Under the pieces are notes generated by a model. The model was not told where the DNA came from and did no database searches. It saw only the letters and a list, made by a program, of their open reading frames with translations. A program made the position numbers and the translations under genes. Below, in pieces: positions 24,293 through 32,504 of a stretch of DNA of 39,123 nt (its first letter is position 1; every line of letters begins with the position of its first letter). The DNA comes from an uncultured Lachnospiraceae bacterium (GTDB taxonomy: Bacteria > Bacillota > Clostridia > Lachnospirales > Lachnospiraceae): NCBI GenBank assembly GCA_910587495.1, contig CAJUMT010000008.1, positions 1 through 39,123 on the forward strand, in the 5' to 3' direction.

Positions 24293-24868
24293 TTACACGG
24301 TCTCAAATAAAAAGTGTATAAACTCCCTGCCTGTATGCCATACCGCATCTGATTTTGCAGGTTTAAGTGCCCTGGCAACTTTAATGGAAGCCTCGTTCTT
24401 TCTATCCGCCAGCAGGTGTACTTCCGGAAGCTCCAGCACCTCCACCGCATACTGAAGAACCGCCCCCGCGCTCTCCAGGGCATATCCCTGCCTCTGATAC
24501 TTTGGTGCGATCATATAACCCATCTCCACCATGCCTTCCAATATCTCCGAGGGAAATAAGCCCGCCCTCCCCATCACCCGACCGGTCTTTCGCTCCAGTA
24601 CGGTCCACAGGCCAAAATCATAGAAGCTGTAGGCAAACCGTATATACGCCCCCATAAATTCCGTCTCTTCTTTAAGTGTCGGCTGCATAGATTTTAAATA
24701 AGTTTCCATACCTGGTTCTTTTCCGATCCGATATAATTCCGGCACGTCCGCAAGGACTGTCTCTCGTAAAATCAACCTCTTTGTGCAAGCGATTTCCACC
24801 GGTCTTCCCGCTTTTCGGCACAAGTCTCTTTCTAAAAAAGCCGGATCCATCTCTGTCTCTTCCCACAT
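24293..24868 (-). CDS. GNAT family N-acetyltransferase (RimJ/RimL-like)
   Basis: A 191-residue acetyltransferase. The core starts with 'TKRLILRETVLADVPELYRIGKEPGMETYL', the opening strand and helix of RimL-like GNATs. It continues with 'VMGRAGLFPSEILEGMVEMGYMIAPKYQRQGYALESAGAVL', where YQRQGYA is the acetyl-CoA pyrophosphate loop (Q/R-x-x-G-x-A). The ending 'NEASIKVARAL' is also typical. The substrate, protein N-terminus or small amine, is unknown. AGGAAG precedes the ATG. It lies upstream of ecfA1, which has its own promoter. Confidence 0.85.
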   Translation of the reverse strand: MWEETEMDPAFLERDLCRKAGRPVEIACTKRLILRETVLADVPELYRIGKEPGMETYLKSMQPTLKEETEFMGAYIRFAYSFYDFGLWTVLERKTGRVMGRAGLFPSEILEGMVEMGYMIAPKYQRQGYALESAGAVLQYAVEVLELPEVHLLADRKNEASIKVARALKPAKSDAVWHTGREFIHFLFETV

Positions 24869-24951
24869 ATGCAGTTCTTCCTTTTGACTTTTTGCCTATC
24901 TTACGCCTGCCTCTCCTGCCCTGTCAACTGCTGTTCCATATAAATACCCTC

Positions 24952-24980
24952 TTTACGAATCTTCCATTATCCGTTAAAAT
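24952..24980 (+). promoter_or_regulatory. Candidate promoter of the cyclophilin gene
   Basis: TTTACG (24952-24957), a 17-bp spacer and TAAAAT (24975-24980), with about 45 bases of leader. The -35 box is weak. Confidence 0.35.
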
Positions 24981-25031
24981 AAGTCTGTCTGGCAGGAAAA
25001 GACAGAAAAATACAAAAAGGAGAACGATCCA

Positions 25032-25559
25032 ATGGCACAAAATCCAATTGTCACATTTGAAATGGAAAACGGCAATATCATCAAAGCAGAACTTTATCCC
25101 GATGTCGCCCCCAACACAGTCAACAACTTCTTAAGCCTTGTAAAGAAAGGCTTTTACAACGGCCTTATCTTTCACAGAGTCATTGAAGGCTTTATGATCC
25201 AGGGCGGATGTCCTGACGGAACCGGCATGGGCGGCCCCGGCTATAATATCAAAGGCGAGTTTACACAGAACAAATTTAAGAATGATTTAAAACACACAAG
25301 AGGCGTCCTCTCCATGGCAAGAGCCATGCATCCCGACAGCGCAGGAAGCCAGTTCTTTATCATGCATAAAGTCGCTCCGCACTTAGACGGCGCTTACGCT
25401 TCCTTCGGGAAAGTCACAGAAGGTCTGGACGTAGTTGACAAGATTGCGGCTGTCGATGTGGATTACCAGGACAAGCCCATCGAACCCCAGGTGATCAAAT
25501 CCGTGACCGCAGAAACTTTCGGCGCGGAATATCCGGAACCTGAGACGATGCCGGAATAA
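25032..25559 (+). CDS. Peptidyl-prolyl cis-trans isomerase, cyclophilin type
   Basis: A 175-residue cytosolic cyclophilin that speeds proline isomerisation during folding. The catalytic Arg lies in 'FHRVIEGFMIQGG', followed by 'GTGMGGPGYNIKGEF', 'GVLSMARAMHPDSAGSQFFIMH' and 'LDGAYASFGKV'. The tryptophan of cyclosporin-sensitive eukaryotic forms is replaced by Tyr in the last motif. No signal peptide is present. AGGAG stands 12 bases before the ATG. The gene is monocistronic, with a terminator just after it. Confidence 0.95.
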   Translation: MAQNPIVTFEMENGNIIKAELYPDVAPNTVNNFLSLVKKGFYNGLIFHRVIEGFMIQGGCPDGTGMGGPGYNIKGEFTQNKFKNDLKHTRGVLSMARAMHPDSAGSQFFIMHKVAPHLDGAYASFGKVTEGLDVVDKIAAVDVDYQDKPIEPQVIKSVTAETFGAEYPEPETMPE

Positions 25560-25577
25560 GTACAGAAAAAGGGAAAG

Positions 25578-25632
25578 TCCCATGAAATTTCCAAGGATAA
25601 AAATCCGGAATTTCATGGGATTCTTCTTTTTT
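25578..25632 (+). terminator. Rho-independent terminator after the cyclophilin gene
   Basis: A 14-15 bp stem (TCCCATGAAATTTCC paired with GGAATTTCATGGGA, one bulge) is followed by TTCTTCTTTTTT. The opposite strand also has T-rich sequence beyond the stem, so it may serve the converging AAA-ATPase gene as well. Confidence 0.8.
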
Positions 25633-25672
25633 CACATCCGCAGATATGCGCCCCGCTTCGCCGCTTCTGTGC

Positions 25673-27358
25673 CTATTTGATCAAAACCTCTTTCCCCTCA
25701 AAAGCAAAACCATATTTCCGAATCCGGTCTTTTGCAATTCCCCGGCTTTCCAGAACCGCCGCATACCGCCGCTCTTCAATCTGCTTTAAAGCCGCCTCCG
25801 CGGTATCCTTAAGGGACGCCTCATCCTCGGGATCCCTGACCTTAAATTCCAGAATGATGGCGTCGTCTGCCTCATTCTTCGGTTCCAGCATCACGTCATA
25901 TCTGCCATAACCGCTCTCCCGGTTGGAGGTGATCACATACCGGTCCGCCAGATCCACAGTAAGGCCCAGCACAAAACCGTGATAGAATCGCTCCGGCTGC
26001 GTCTCTATCGAGGGTTTCGTCCCACTGTCGAAGTGGCTGAATGTGGCCAGAGCCACCTGGTTCATATAGGCGTTCATAGATTTTATGTCATCCTGCAGCA
26101 GTGCGCTGATAAATCCGTTATAGACCGTTCCCGAACGGGAAAACCATTTTCTGATCATTTTCCGAAACATGATCTGCACTTCCTTGTTGGTCAAAGACAG
26201 TTCATACAGTTCCATTCCTGTATCTTCATTTAAGGTGCAGCCTTCTGCTTTCAGGTATCCGCCCGCCAGAAACAGGCTCCAGACAGCATTCTCATCTGCG
26301 TCCAGCTGATCAAAAACAATCTGCTCGTCAATTTCTTCGAACAAATGTTCCCCTTTCAACAGATGCTCCATTGATATTTTGATCTCTGCATCCCCCTCTC
26401 GAAGCAGCTGATCCACCAAGCCGTTGCTGCTGGTGTTGGCCCAGTAAGTGGAAAGTTTCTTTTTATCCAGAAAATTAATGATCGACCACGGATTATAGAT
26501 ATCCTGCCTTCTTCCAAAGGTAAAGCCGTCATACCAGTCCTTTACCTTCTGCCTCCTGTCATACAGCCCATGTTCCTTTAGTGCCTCCCACACTTCCTCC
26601 TCCGTAAACCCAAAGCTGCTCTCATATTTCTCCGAAGTAGCCGTCACCACTTCCAGATTATTCAGATCAGAAAAGATGGATTCTTTACTGACCCTGGTGA
26701 TCCCGGTCATGACCGCCCGCTCCAGATAAGGATTCGTCTTAAAAGTGGAATTAAAAAGCCCCTGAATAAAATCCGTCATTTCCTGCCAATAGCCGGACAT
26801 CCAGGCCTCTTGAAGCGGGGTATCGTATTCATCCATCAAAATGATCACTTTTTTTCCATAATACCTGAACAGATACCCGGAAAGCTCCCGCAGCGCACAG
26901 GCAGCCCTGGAATCCGTCATTTCCAAAGATACACTGCGGAAAAACCTTTTCTCTTCCTCATTTAATGTCTGGTCAGCCAACAGAAAGTCAAACTTTCTGT
27001 ACAATCTTTGTATGGCCATGCAGATCTTTTCCCTTGCCAGGGAAAAACGGTTTGCTTTTATATCTGCAAAGCTTAAGAAGATCACCGGACAGGTCCCCTG
27101 AAGCTTCTGGTATTTCTCATCGTCCCATATGGACAGGCCTTCAAAGATCTCTCCCTGCCCTGCATATTCTATGGAAAGAAACCGTTCCAGCATATCCATG
27201 TTCAGGGTCTTCCCGAACCTGCGGGGGCGGGTGATCAGAGTTACGTCATCGCCGCTTTCCCACCACTCCCGGATAAAATATGTCTTATCTATATAAAAAT
27301 ACTGATTTTCTATCAATTTCTCAAAGCTCTGAATCCCGATTCCAATCGTCCTTGCCAT
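25673..27358 (-). CDS. AAA-ATPase-like protein with C-terminal PD-(D/E)XK nuclease fold, copy 1
   Basis: A 561-residue protein of the 'predicted AAA-ATPase' plus DUF1703 type. It begins MARTIGIG. A Walker A-like loop RPRRFGKT is at 44-51, and Walker B is 'VIILMDEYD' with Asp176/Glu177. The C-terminal domain keeps the nuclease pattern: Asp488 in 'GRYDVML', Glu504-x-Lys506 in 'LEFKV', then Gln in 'ALKQIEERRY'. The ATG at 27358 follows AGAGG; an upstream ATG at 27388 would add ten residues not matched in the paralogue at 32505-34187. The family is abundant in gut Firmicutes and Bacteroidetes; its biological role is not established. Monocistronic, with its own promoter. Confidence 0.88.
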   Translation of the reverse strand: MARTIGIGIQSFEKLIENQYFYIDKTYFIREWWESGDDVTLITRPRRFGKTLNMDMLERFLSIEYAGQGEIFEGLSIWDDEKYQKLQGTCPVIFLSFADIKANRFSLAREKICMAIQRLYRKFDFLLADQTLNEEEKRFFRSVSLEMTDSRAACALRELSGYLFRYYGKKVIILMDEYDTPLQEAWMSGYWQEMTDFIQGLFNSTFKTNPYLERAVMTGITRVSKESIFSDLNNLEVVTATSEKYESSFGFTEEEVWEALKEHGLYDRRQKVKDWYDGFTFGRRQDIYNPWSIINFLDKKKLSTYWANTSSNGLVDQLLREGDAEIKISMEHLLKGEHLFEEIDEQIVFDQLDADENAVWSLFLAGGYLKAEGCTLNEDTGMELYELSLTNKEVQIMFRKMIRKWFSRSGTVYNGFISALLQDDIKSMNAYMNQVALATFSHFDSGTKPSIETQPERFYHGFVLGLTVDLADRYVITSNRESGYGRYDVMLEPKNEADDAIILEFKVRDPEDEASLKDTAEAALKQIEERRYAAVLESRGIAKDRIRKYGFAFEGKEVLIK

Positions 27359-27414
27359 TAAATCATACCTCTCTATGCTGCCCTGCATACGTCCTGTCCA
27401 AACTGCTTACCCTT

Positions 27415-27443
27415 ATTATACAGGTTTACCGCCTGATACTCAA
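27415..27443 (-). promoter_or_regulatory. Promoter of AAA-ATPase copy 1
   Basis: On the minus strand TTGAGT (27438-27443), a 17-bp spacer and TATAAT (27415-27420). The leader to the ATG at 27358 is about 50 bases. Confidence 0.6.
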
Positions 27444-27476
27444 GAAATACAGGAAAATGTTCAGCGCCGGCATGCC

Positions 27477-28810
27477 CTAATATCCGTATCGTTTCCGCTT
27501 CCCACCAAGAAACAGAAACGTCACTCCTGCCGACAGGAGTTCCGCCGCGATGATGGACATCCAGATCCCGTCGATGCCCCAGAAAAACGGAAAGACCAGC
27601 ACCGCCGCACACTCGAACACCAACGTCCGAAGAAAAGAGACCAGGGCGGAAGTGAGCCCGTCCCCAAGGGCGGTGAAGAAGGATGAGCCGAAGATCGAAA
27701 AGCCGGAACACAGAAACGAGCAGGAGAAGAAGCGGAATCCCCGAACCGTCAGCTCCATAAGTCCCGGATCATAGCCGGCAAAAAGATAAGCCAGCGGTCC
27801 GGCCAGAAGCTCTCCGGCAGCGAACATCAGAACCGCCGCCCCTCCCACCAGCAGGCAGCTTTTTTCAGGAGTCCGCTCAGTTCTTCCCGGCGTCCTGCCC
27901 CATAGTGATAACTGACGACCGGCGCACTGCCTACGGAGTATCCGATAAACATTGCCTGGAAGATCAAACTTACATACATGAGGACCCCATAGGCGGCAAT
28001 CCCGTCCTCCCCAGCATATTTCATCAACTGCACATTGTACAGCATACTCACCAATGACATAGACAGATTGCTCATAAGCTCGGAAGAACCATTCGTACAG
28101 GTCCTTACCAGCGCCCTGGTATCCAGCTGGCTTCTCAGACGCACCAGCCGCAGAAGGCTCTTATTTCTCCGGCCAAAATACACAAGCGGAATCACGCCGC
28201 CCACAAACTGGCTAAACGCCGTAGCTGCCGCCGCGCCTTCCATCCCCCACTGAAATACCGCCACAAACAGTGCGTCCAAAACCATATTGGTGACTCCCGA
28301 CGCCACCGTCACATACAATCCCAGCTTCGGTCGCTCTGCCGTGACGAACAGGCACTGAAATTCAAACTGCAGCACATAGAAAGGAAGCGCCGCCAGAACG
28401 ATCCTCCCATACCGGACACTGTCGTCCAGAAGCCTCCCTTCCGCACCCATAAGGGACGCAATGGGACGAATGCATGCAAAACCAAAGAGCATTAGAACTA
28501 CCCCGCAGACGATGGAGGTGTAGACGATCAGCGAAAACAGCCGGTTGGCCCTTTCCCGGTCTCCCTCTCCCAGCGTCTGCGCGATCAGCGCACCTCCTCC
28601 CGTGCCGAACATAAAGCCTGCACAGCCCAGAATCATCAAAAGCGGCATGATAAAGTTCACCGCCGCAAAAGGCGTCTTTCCCGCAAAATTGGACACAAAA
28701 AACCCGTCCACTACCCCGTAGATCGAGGTAAACACCAACATGATGACGGACGGAAAGGTAAAGCGCAGCAAGCGCCCATATGTAAAGTGGTCAGATAAAC
28801 GGATCTTCAT
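27477..28810 (-). pseudogene. MATE family efflux transporter, single frameshift
   Basis: Two frames together encode a MATE exporter, which moves drugs or metabolites out in exchange for Na+ or H+. The first frame runs from the ATG at 28810 through 'FPSVIMLVFTSIYGVVDGFFVSNFAG' to 'YHYGAGRREELSGLLKK', then goes out of frame and stops at 27827. Membrane helices resume in the -1 frame at 'LLVGGAAVLMFAAGELL' and run to 27477. The break is at a run of six A on the coding strand (27860-27865 on the plus strand); seven would restore a 444-residue protein of normal length. Both halves look otherwise intact, so the change is recent, a sequencing error, or a slippage site. The start overlaps the marR stop by four bases. 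Confidence 0.85.
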
Positions 28811-29262
28811 GGCTCATCTCCCGCCTTCATCTGTTCTGCCTTTTCCCGAATCGCCGCTAAAAAATGCGCCGTCAGTTCCAGATATTTTTCCACATCCTCT
28901 TCCGTCCAGGAAGCAAAGATCTCATTCTCGGCCTGCATGATCCGTCCTACCGTCCGTTCCGCCAGCTCCATCCCCTGTTCGGTCAGGCAGACATCTTTAT
29001 TCCTGGAACCTGCCCGTTCCAGATAAACGACGCCCTCTGTTTCCAGCTTCCTGATCGCGGAATTGATCGTCTGCTTGCTCAAACCGGACCATCGGCAGAT
29101 ATTCTGAAGGAGACACCGATCCCCCTGATCGCAGATCGTGTAGAGAATATTCATGGCGCTGTCCGACAGTCCGAGCTTTAGCGACATATCATGGTAGACT
29201 GCATCCAGTTCACCCAGAAGATAATTAAACCGTTTCATGATTTTTGAAGTAGTTTCTCTCAT
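28807..29262 (-). CDS. MarR family transcriptional regulator
   Basis: A 151-residue winged-helix regulator. The recognition region is 'LLQNICRWSGLSKQTINSAIRKLETEGVVYLERAGSRNKDVCLTEQGMELAE' (about 50-102), with the wing at 'RAGSRNKD'. It overlaps the MATE gene by four bases, so the two are coupled, as in many MarR-exporter pairs. A 16-bp-arm palindrome over its promoter indicates autorepression, probably relieved by a ligand exported by the MATE protein. GGAGG precedes the ATG. Confidence 0.92.
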   Translation of the reverse strand: MRETTSKIMKRFNYLLGELDAVYHDMSLKLGLSDSAMNILYTICDQGDRCLLQNICRWSGLSKQTINSAIRKLETEGVVYLERAGSRNKDVCLTEQGMELAERTVGRIMQAENEIFASWTEEDVEKYLELTAHFLAAIREKAEQMKAGDEP

Positions 29263-29276
29263 CCTGCACCTCCATA

Positions 29277-29326
29277 TAGTACGAAATCATATTATGCATT
29301 ATGATATGATTTCGTACTAATGTCAA
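29277..29326 (-). promoter_or_regulatory. marR-MATE promoter inside a 16-bp-arm palindrome
   Basis: On the minus strand TTGACA (29321-29326), a 17-bp spacer and CATAAT (29298-29303). The perfect inverted repeat TAGTACGAAATCATAT (29277-29292) and its complement (29304-29319), spaced by 11 bp, fills the -35/-10 gap and the start site. A bound dimer or pair of dimers would exclude RNA polymerase. Confidence 0.8.
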
Positions 29327-29473
29327 GCGATCATTCATATTATAACGACTTTATCCTTTATGCAGACAGGGGAATTTGCTCTCTGTAGACCATTTATCCC
29401 AAAAATGCAGCCGTTTGCCCGATTCCTGAAAAGTTTCCCGCAAAATCGACGATATAAAAAAAGAGGTGGTAAG

Positions 29474-30190
29474 ATGACGGCAGCAGTTTGTGATGACGAA
29501 AAAATCCTGTGCGGACAAATCGAACAGCTGATTAAGAAAACAGCCCCGGATTGCCGGGTGCTTCGGTTCTCCTCCGGGGAAGCGTTTCTGCATGCAAATG
29601 TCCCGGTAGATATCCTGTTCCTTGATATCCGGCTTGGCGGCATGGATGGAATCGAGACGGCAAAAGCATTAAGAGAAAAACAGAATAATACAGTCCTGAT
29701 CTTCCTCACTGGATGCAGGGAATATGTATTTGAGGCCTTTGATGTCTCCGCCTTCCATTATCTGCTGAAACCGGTGGACGAACGGAAATTTCAGGACGTC
29801 TTTGCAAAAGCTCTGGCGGAAGCTGAACAGAGATGCCGGATGGAAGACGGCCTGCTTCTCCTGAAATCCCGGGGCAGGCACATTTCCCTGTTTCGGAATG
29901 ACATCCTGTATATAGAAAGTCAAAATCGAAAAGTATATGTACATACCAGAAGAGACGTACTGGAAATCCGAGCGGACTTAAAGGATTTGGAGCCGGAACT
30001 GGGACCGGCCTTCTGCCGGTGCCATAAAGGCTATCTGGTTCATATGGGATATATTGCAGAGTATGAAAAAGACCGGATCCTCCTGACTAACGGAGAAAGT
30101 GCATACCTTTCCAGAAGAAAATACCGGACTTTTGTGCAAACCTATATGAATTATCTGCGAAACGGAGGAATTCTTCTTGATTCCGATTAA
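29474..30190 (+). CDS. LytTR-type response regulator (AgrA-like)
   Basis: A 238-residue regulator. The receiver has acidic 'VCDDE', phospho-acceptor Asp51 in 'ILFLDIRLGGMDG' and Lys in 'YLLKPVDE'. The LytTR DNA-binding domain (about 135-235) shows 'ISLFRNDILYIESQNRKVYVHT' and 'FCRCHKGYLVHMGYIAEYEKDRILLTNG'. I use the ATG at 29474, which has GAGGTGG upstream; an in-frame ATG at 29360 would add 38 residues before the receiver. Its 3' end overlaps the kinase gene by 14 bases. Targets unknown. Confidence 0.9.
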   Translation: MTAAVCDDEKILCGQIEQLIKKTAPDCRVLRFSSGEAFLHANVPVDILFLDIRLGGMDGIETAKALREKQNNTVLIFLTGCREYVFEAFDVSAFHYLLKPVDERKFQDVFAKALAEAEQRCRMEDGLLLLKSRGRHISLFRNDILYIESQNRKVYVHTRRDVLEIRADLKDLEPELGPAFCRCHKGYLVHMGYIAEYEKDRILLTNGESAYLSRRKYRTFVQTYMNYLRNGGILLDSD

Positions 30191-31664
30191 CCTGATGACC
30201 ACACTGCAAATCTTGATCGATCCGGTAGAAGGATATTATCTGCAGCAGTACTATGGAAGCTTTTCCCAGGGGAAACCATCCTCCACCGTTTTCAAAGGTA
30301 TACTGGTTATTCTGTGCTATACAGTTTTCCAATATGTAAAAAAACAAATCCTTCCAGGCAGCCACAGTCCATGGAAGATTGCGACAGACTTGCTTCTTAC
30401 GCTCTGCTTTCTGCTTTTACTGACCATCTGTCTGTACCGCGATCTCGGAATCTTCCGCATCTTTCTGGCGGTAAGCTTCATGGCCATACGGGAAGCCGGA
30501 CGCATCATAGCTCTGATCCTGCCCTATCTGACCACTTTGCCGACATCATTTCCAGGATGGCGTCAAATTTATGGGCATACCGTTTCGGAGCAAAATGCTT
30601 TTTTCTTCGTGCTGCTGACGGTACACGGCATGTGGATCCTAATATATGGATTTCGTGTCTTAATCCTGCATGTTTCTCTAAACAGCATACGGAAACAGTT
30701 TCATGAAGGACCGCCTTCCGTCAACCCTGCAGAGTTGCAATATCTGCTGTTGCCGGCGCTGACTGCTTCCTGCATCAACCTGCTGCTGAACCTGATTCTG
30801 TTCCGGTCAGATCATTGCGGAAAAGAAGTATTCCTCTTTGATCTTTATCCGGTTCTCCGCCTGTTTGTGCCTATTCTGCTGCTTCTCTCCCTGGTATCTG
30901 TTCTATACGGAGTCCGACTTTTTCAGCGTATGGCCGCCCTCCGCCAGGAACAGAACGGTCAGGCCGTTCTGGAAGAACAGTTAAAAAGCATGCAGGAATA
31001 CCTCCAGGAGGAGCAGCGCATCCAGTCCGGGATCCGCGGCATGAAGCACGACATGAAAAATACACTCGCCGTCGTCATGCAGCTTGTAGGAAAAGAACCA
31101 GAAAACCGAAATGTTGAACTTGACCGGTACTTGTCAGGCCTGAATCATTCTCTACAGGAGCTGGAATACTGTTTTCACACCGGAAACGCCGTCGCGGATG
31201 CCCTGCTGAATATGAAATATCACAAAGCAATCCTTCAGATCCCCGGCCTTCATCTGCAGGCTGACACGCTGCTCTTCCCGGATGCGTTTCATATCTCCAA
31301 TTACGACATCGGAATCATCATTGGAAATGCACTGGATAACGCCCTGGAAGCATGCGCAAATGATCGGGAAGAAGCGCCGGATGCCGAGATTTACATAAAA
31401 CTTTTTTCCTTTCAAAAACGGAATCTGTTTTTTATCGAAGTGGAAAACAGCTTTCACGGCAGACTGATCTGCCCAAAAGGAGCGGAATTTCCGTCCTCCA
31501 CCCGAAAAAAAGACTCTGCCGGTCTCCATGGCATTGGACTTTCCAATATAAAGAAGGCCGCAGAAAAATATGATGGAGCCATAGCATGGGACGCCACGGA
31601 CAACATCTTTCACCTGTCCGTCATGTTGAAAAACAAGCCACAGAAAACAGAAAAAGAAATATAA
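30177..31664 (+). CDS. GHKL sensor histidine kinase (AgrC-like)
   Basis: A 495-residue kinase from a TTG at 30177 with GGAGG eight bases upstream (an ATG at 30195 is the alternative). About six hydrophobic segments occupy residues 41-247. The H-box has His291 in 'GMKHDMKNTLAV', after a coiled region. The ATPase domain has 'IIIGNALDNALEAC' and 'GLHGIGLSNIKKAAEKYDG'. This layout is that of peptide- or quorum-sensing kinases of the AgrC/ComD group. No agrB-like protease or signal peptide gene is seen nearby, so the stimulus is unknown. Confidence 0.88.
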   Translation: MIPINLMTTLQILIDPVEGYYLQQYYGSFSQGKPSSTVFKGILVILCYTVFQYVKKQILPGSHSPWKIATDLLLTLCFLLLLTICLYRDLGIFRIFLAVSFMAIREAGRIIALILPYLTTLPTSFPGWRQIYGHTVSEQNAFFFVLLTVHGMWILIYGFRVLILHVSLNSIRKQFHEGPPSVNPAELQYLLLPALTASCINLLLNLILFRSDHCGKEVFLFDLYPVLRLFVPILLLLSLVSVLYGVRLFQRMAALRQEQNGQAVLEEQLKSMQEYLQEEQRIQSGIRGMKHDMKNTLAVVMQLVGKEPENRNVELDRYLSGLNHSLQELEYCFHTGNAVADALLNMKYHKAILQIPGLHLQADTLLFPDAFHISNYDIGIIIGNALDNALEACANDREEAPDAEIYIKLFSFQKRNLFFIEVENSFHGRLICPKGAEFPSSTRKKDSAGLHGIGLSNIKKAAEKYDGAIAWDATDNIFHLSVMLKNKPQKTEKEI

Positions 31665-31693
31665 ATTTAAACAGAAAGGTGCGTATTAGAATC

Positions 31694-32413
31694 ATGAAAA
31701 TCAACCCTTTTAAGACTACAAACCCGTTTTGCCCTGCCGCGCGGCTCTATCACGAGACCGGTCGTTTTCAGGCCGCTAATCCTGGAACAGATCGGCAGTC
31801 CGCAAATGCGGACCGGATAACGATCTCTCTGTTTGGCCAGAACAGCCGGGTTGAGAGCCTAATGAAGCAAAGGCATTCCCTCCTGGAACGAAAAAATGAA
31901 CTGATCCGTTCCACCCTGGAAAACGGCGGGAACAGAGAATCCATTCAGGATCTTCTGGACACTTATGAAGAACAGATGAAAAATCTCGATCAGCAGATCT
32001 CACAGGAAATGGCAGATCTGAACGCTGACCAGCCGGATAAAAATCCTTCTGCTTCCAAAAACAACACGACGAAAACGGAAGCGGAGCTGCGGAAAGAACA
32101 GATCTTTGGCCTCGTAAACCTGTCCTCTGGATTGTCGCAGACCGAGGCCATGCAATCAGCAAAAACCGCCATTGAGGGAGAAGCCAGAGTCCTGAAAAGC
32201 GAAATCCGTATGGATAAAGGCCGCGGCGGTGACCCGGAAGCAATTGCCAAACGGGAAGAAAAACTTACAAACCTGCAGCAAAAAGCAACCGGACTGTCCG
32301 CAGACATCGCAAAAACAGCCGGGGACACTGCAAAGCAGATTGATGAAAACTATAGATCCGCCAAGGAAGCGGCTCGCGAAGAAACAAAAAACGAGGATAA
32401 CCCGCCTGCTTGA
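31694..32413 (+). CDS. Coiled-coil protein of unknown function
   Basis: A hydrophilic 239-residue protein starting MKINPFKTTNPFCPAARLYH. It has no signal peptide and no membrane segment. Residues 55-110 form a charged coiled coil ('LMKQRHSLLERKNELIRSTLE', 'YEEQMKNLDQQISQEMADLN'). A second helical stretch runs from about 135 to the Glu/Lys-rich end. The gene starts 29 bases after the kinase stop and lies in the same direction, so it is probably part of the LytTR/GHKL operon. The AAAGGTG upstream is 13 bases away, a weak ribosome binding site. I do not recognise the family; FlxA-like coiled coils look superficially similar. Confidence 0.7.
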   Translation: MKINPFKTTNPFCPAARLYHETGRFQAANPGTDRQSANADRITISLFGQNSRVESLMKQRHSLLERKNELIRSTLENGGNRESIQDLLDTYEEQMKNLDQQISQEMADLNADQPDKNPSASKNNTTKTEAELRKEQIFGLVNLSSGLSQTEAMQSAKTAIEGEARVLKSEIRMDKGRGGDPEAIAKREEKLTNLQQKATGLSADIAKTAGDTAKQIDENYRSAKEAAREETKNEDNPPA

Positions 32414-32443
32414 GCTGTTATCCCTACATAAAAGAACTCATCT

Positions 32444-32469
32444 GCCTGGTGATATTTTTATCACCGGGC
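32444..32469. terminator. Hairpin between converging genes
   Basis: An 11-bp stem GCCTGGTGATA/TATCACCGGGC with a TTTT loop lies between the stops at 32413 and 32505. Neither side has a clear T run, so it may be a weak bidirectional terminator. Confidence 0.45.
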
Positions 32470-32504
32470 AGGAGGAAGTTCACTTTCTCTCTCCTGCAGT
32501 CGCT

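Noticed and set aside
27855-27870. Programmed -1 ribosomal frameshift in the MATE gene
   Set aside because: The A6 run is in the phase CTG AAA AAA GCT, so slipping back one base makes the first codon re-pair as GAA. It does not match the A-AAA-AAG heptamer in the right frame, and MATE genes are not known for programmed shifting.
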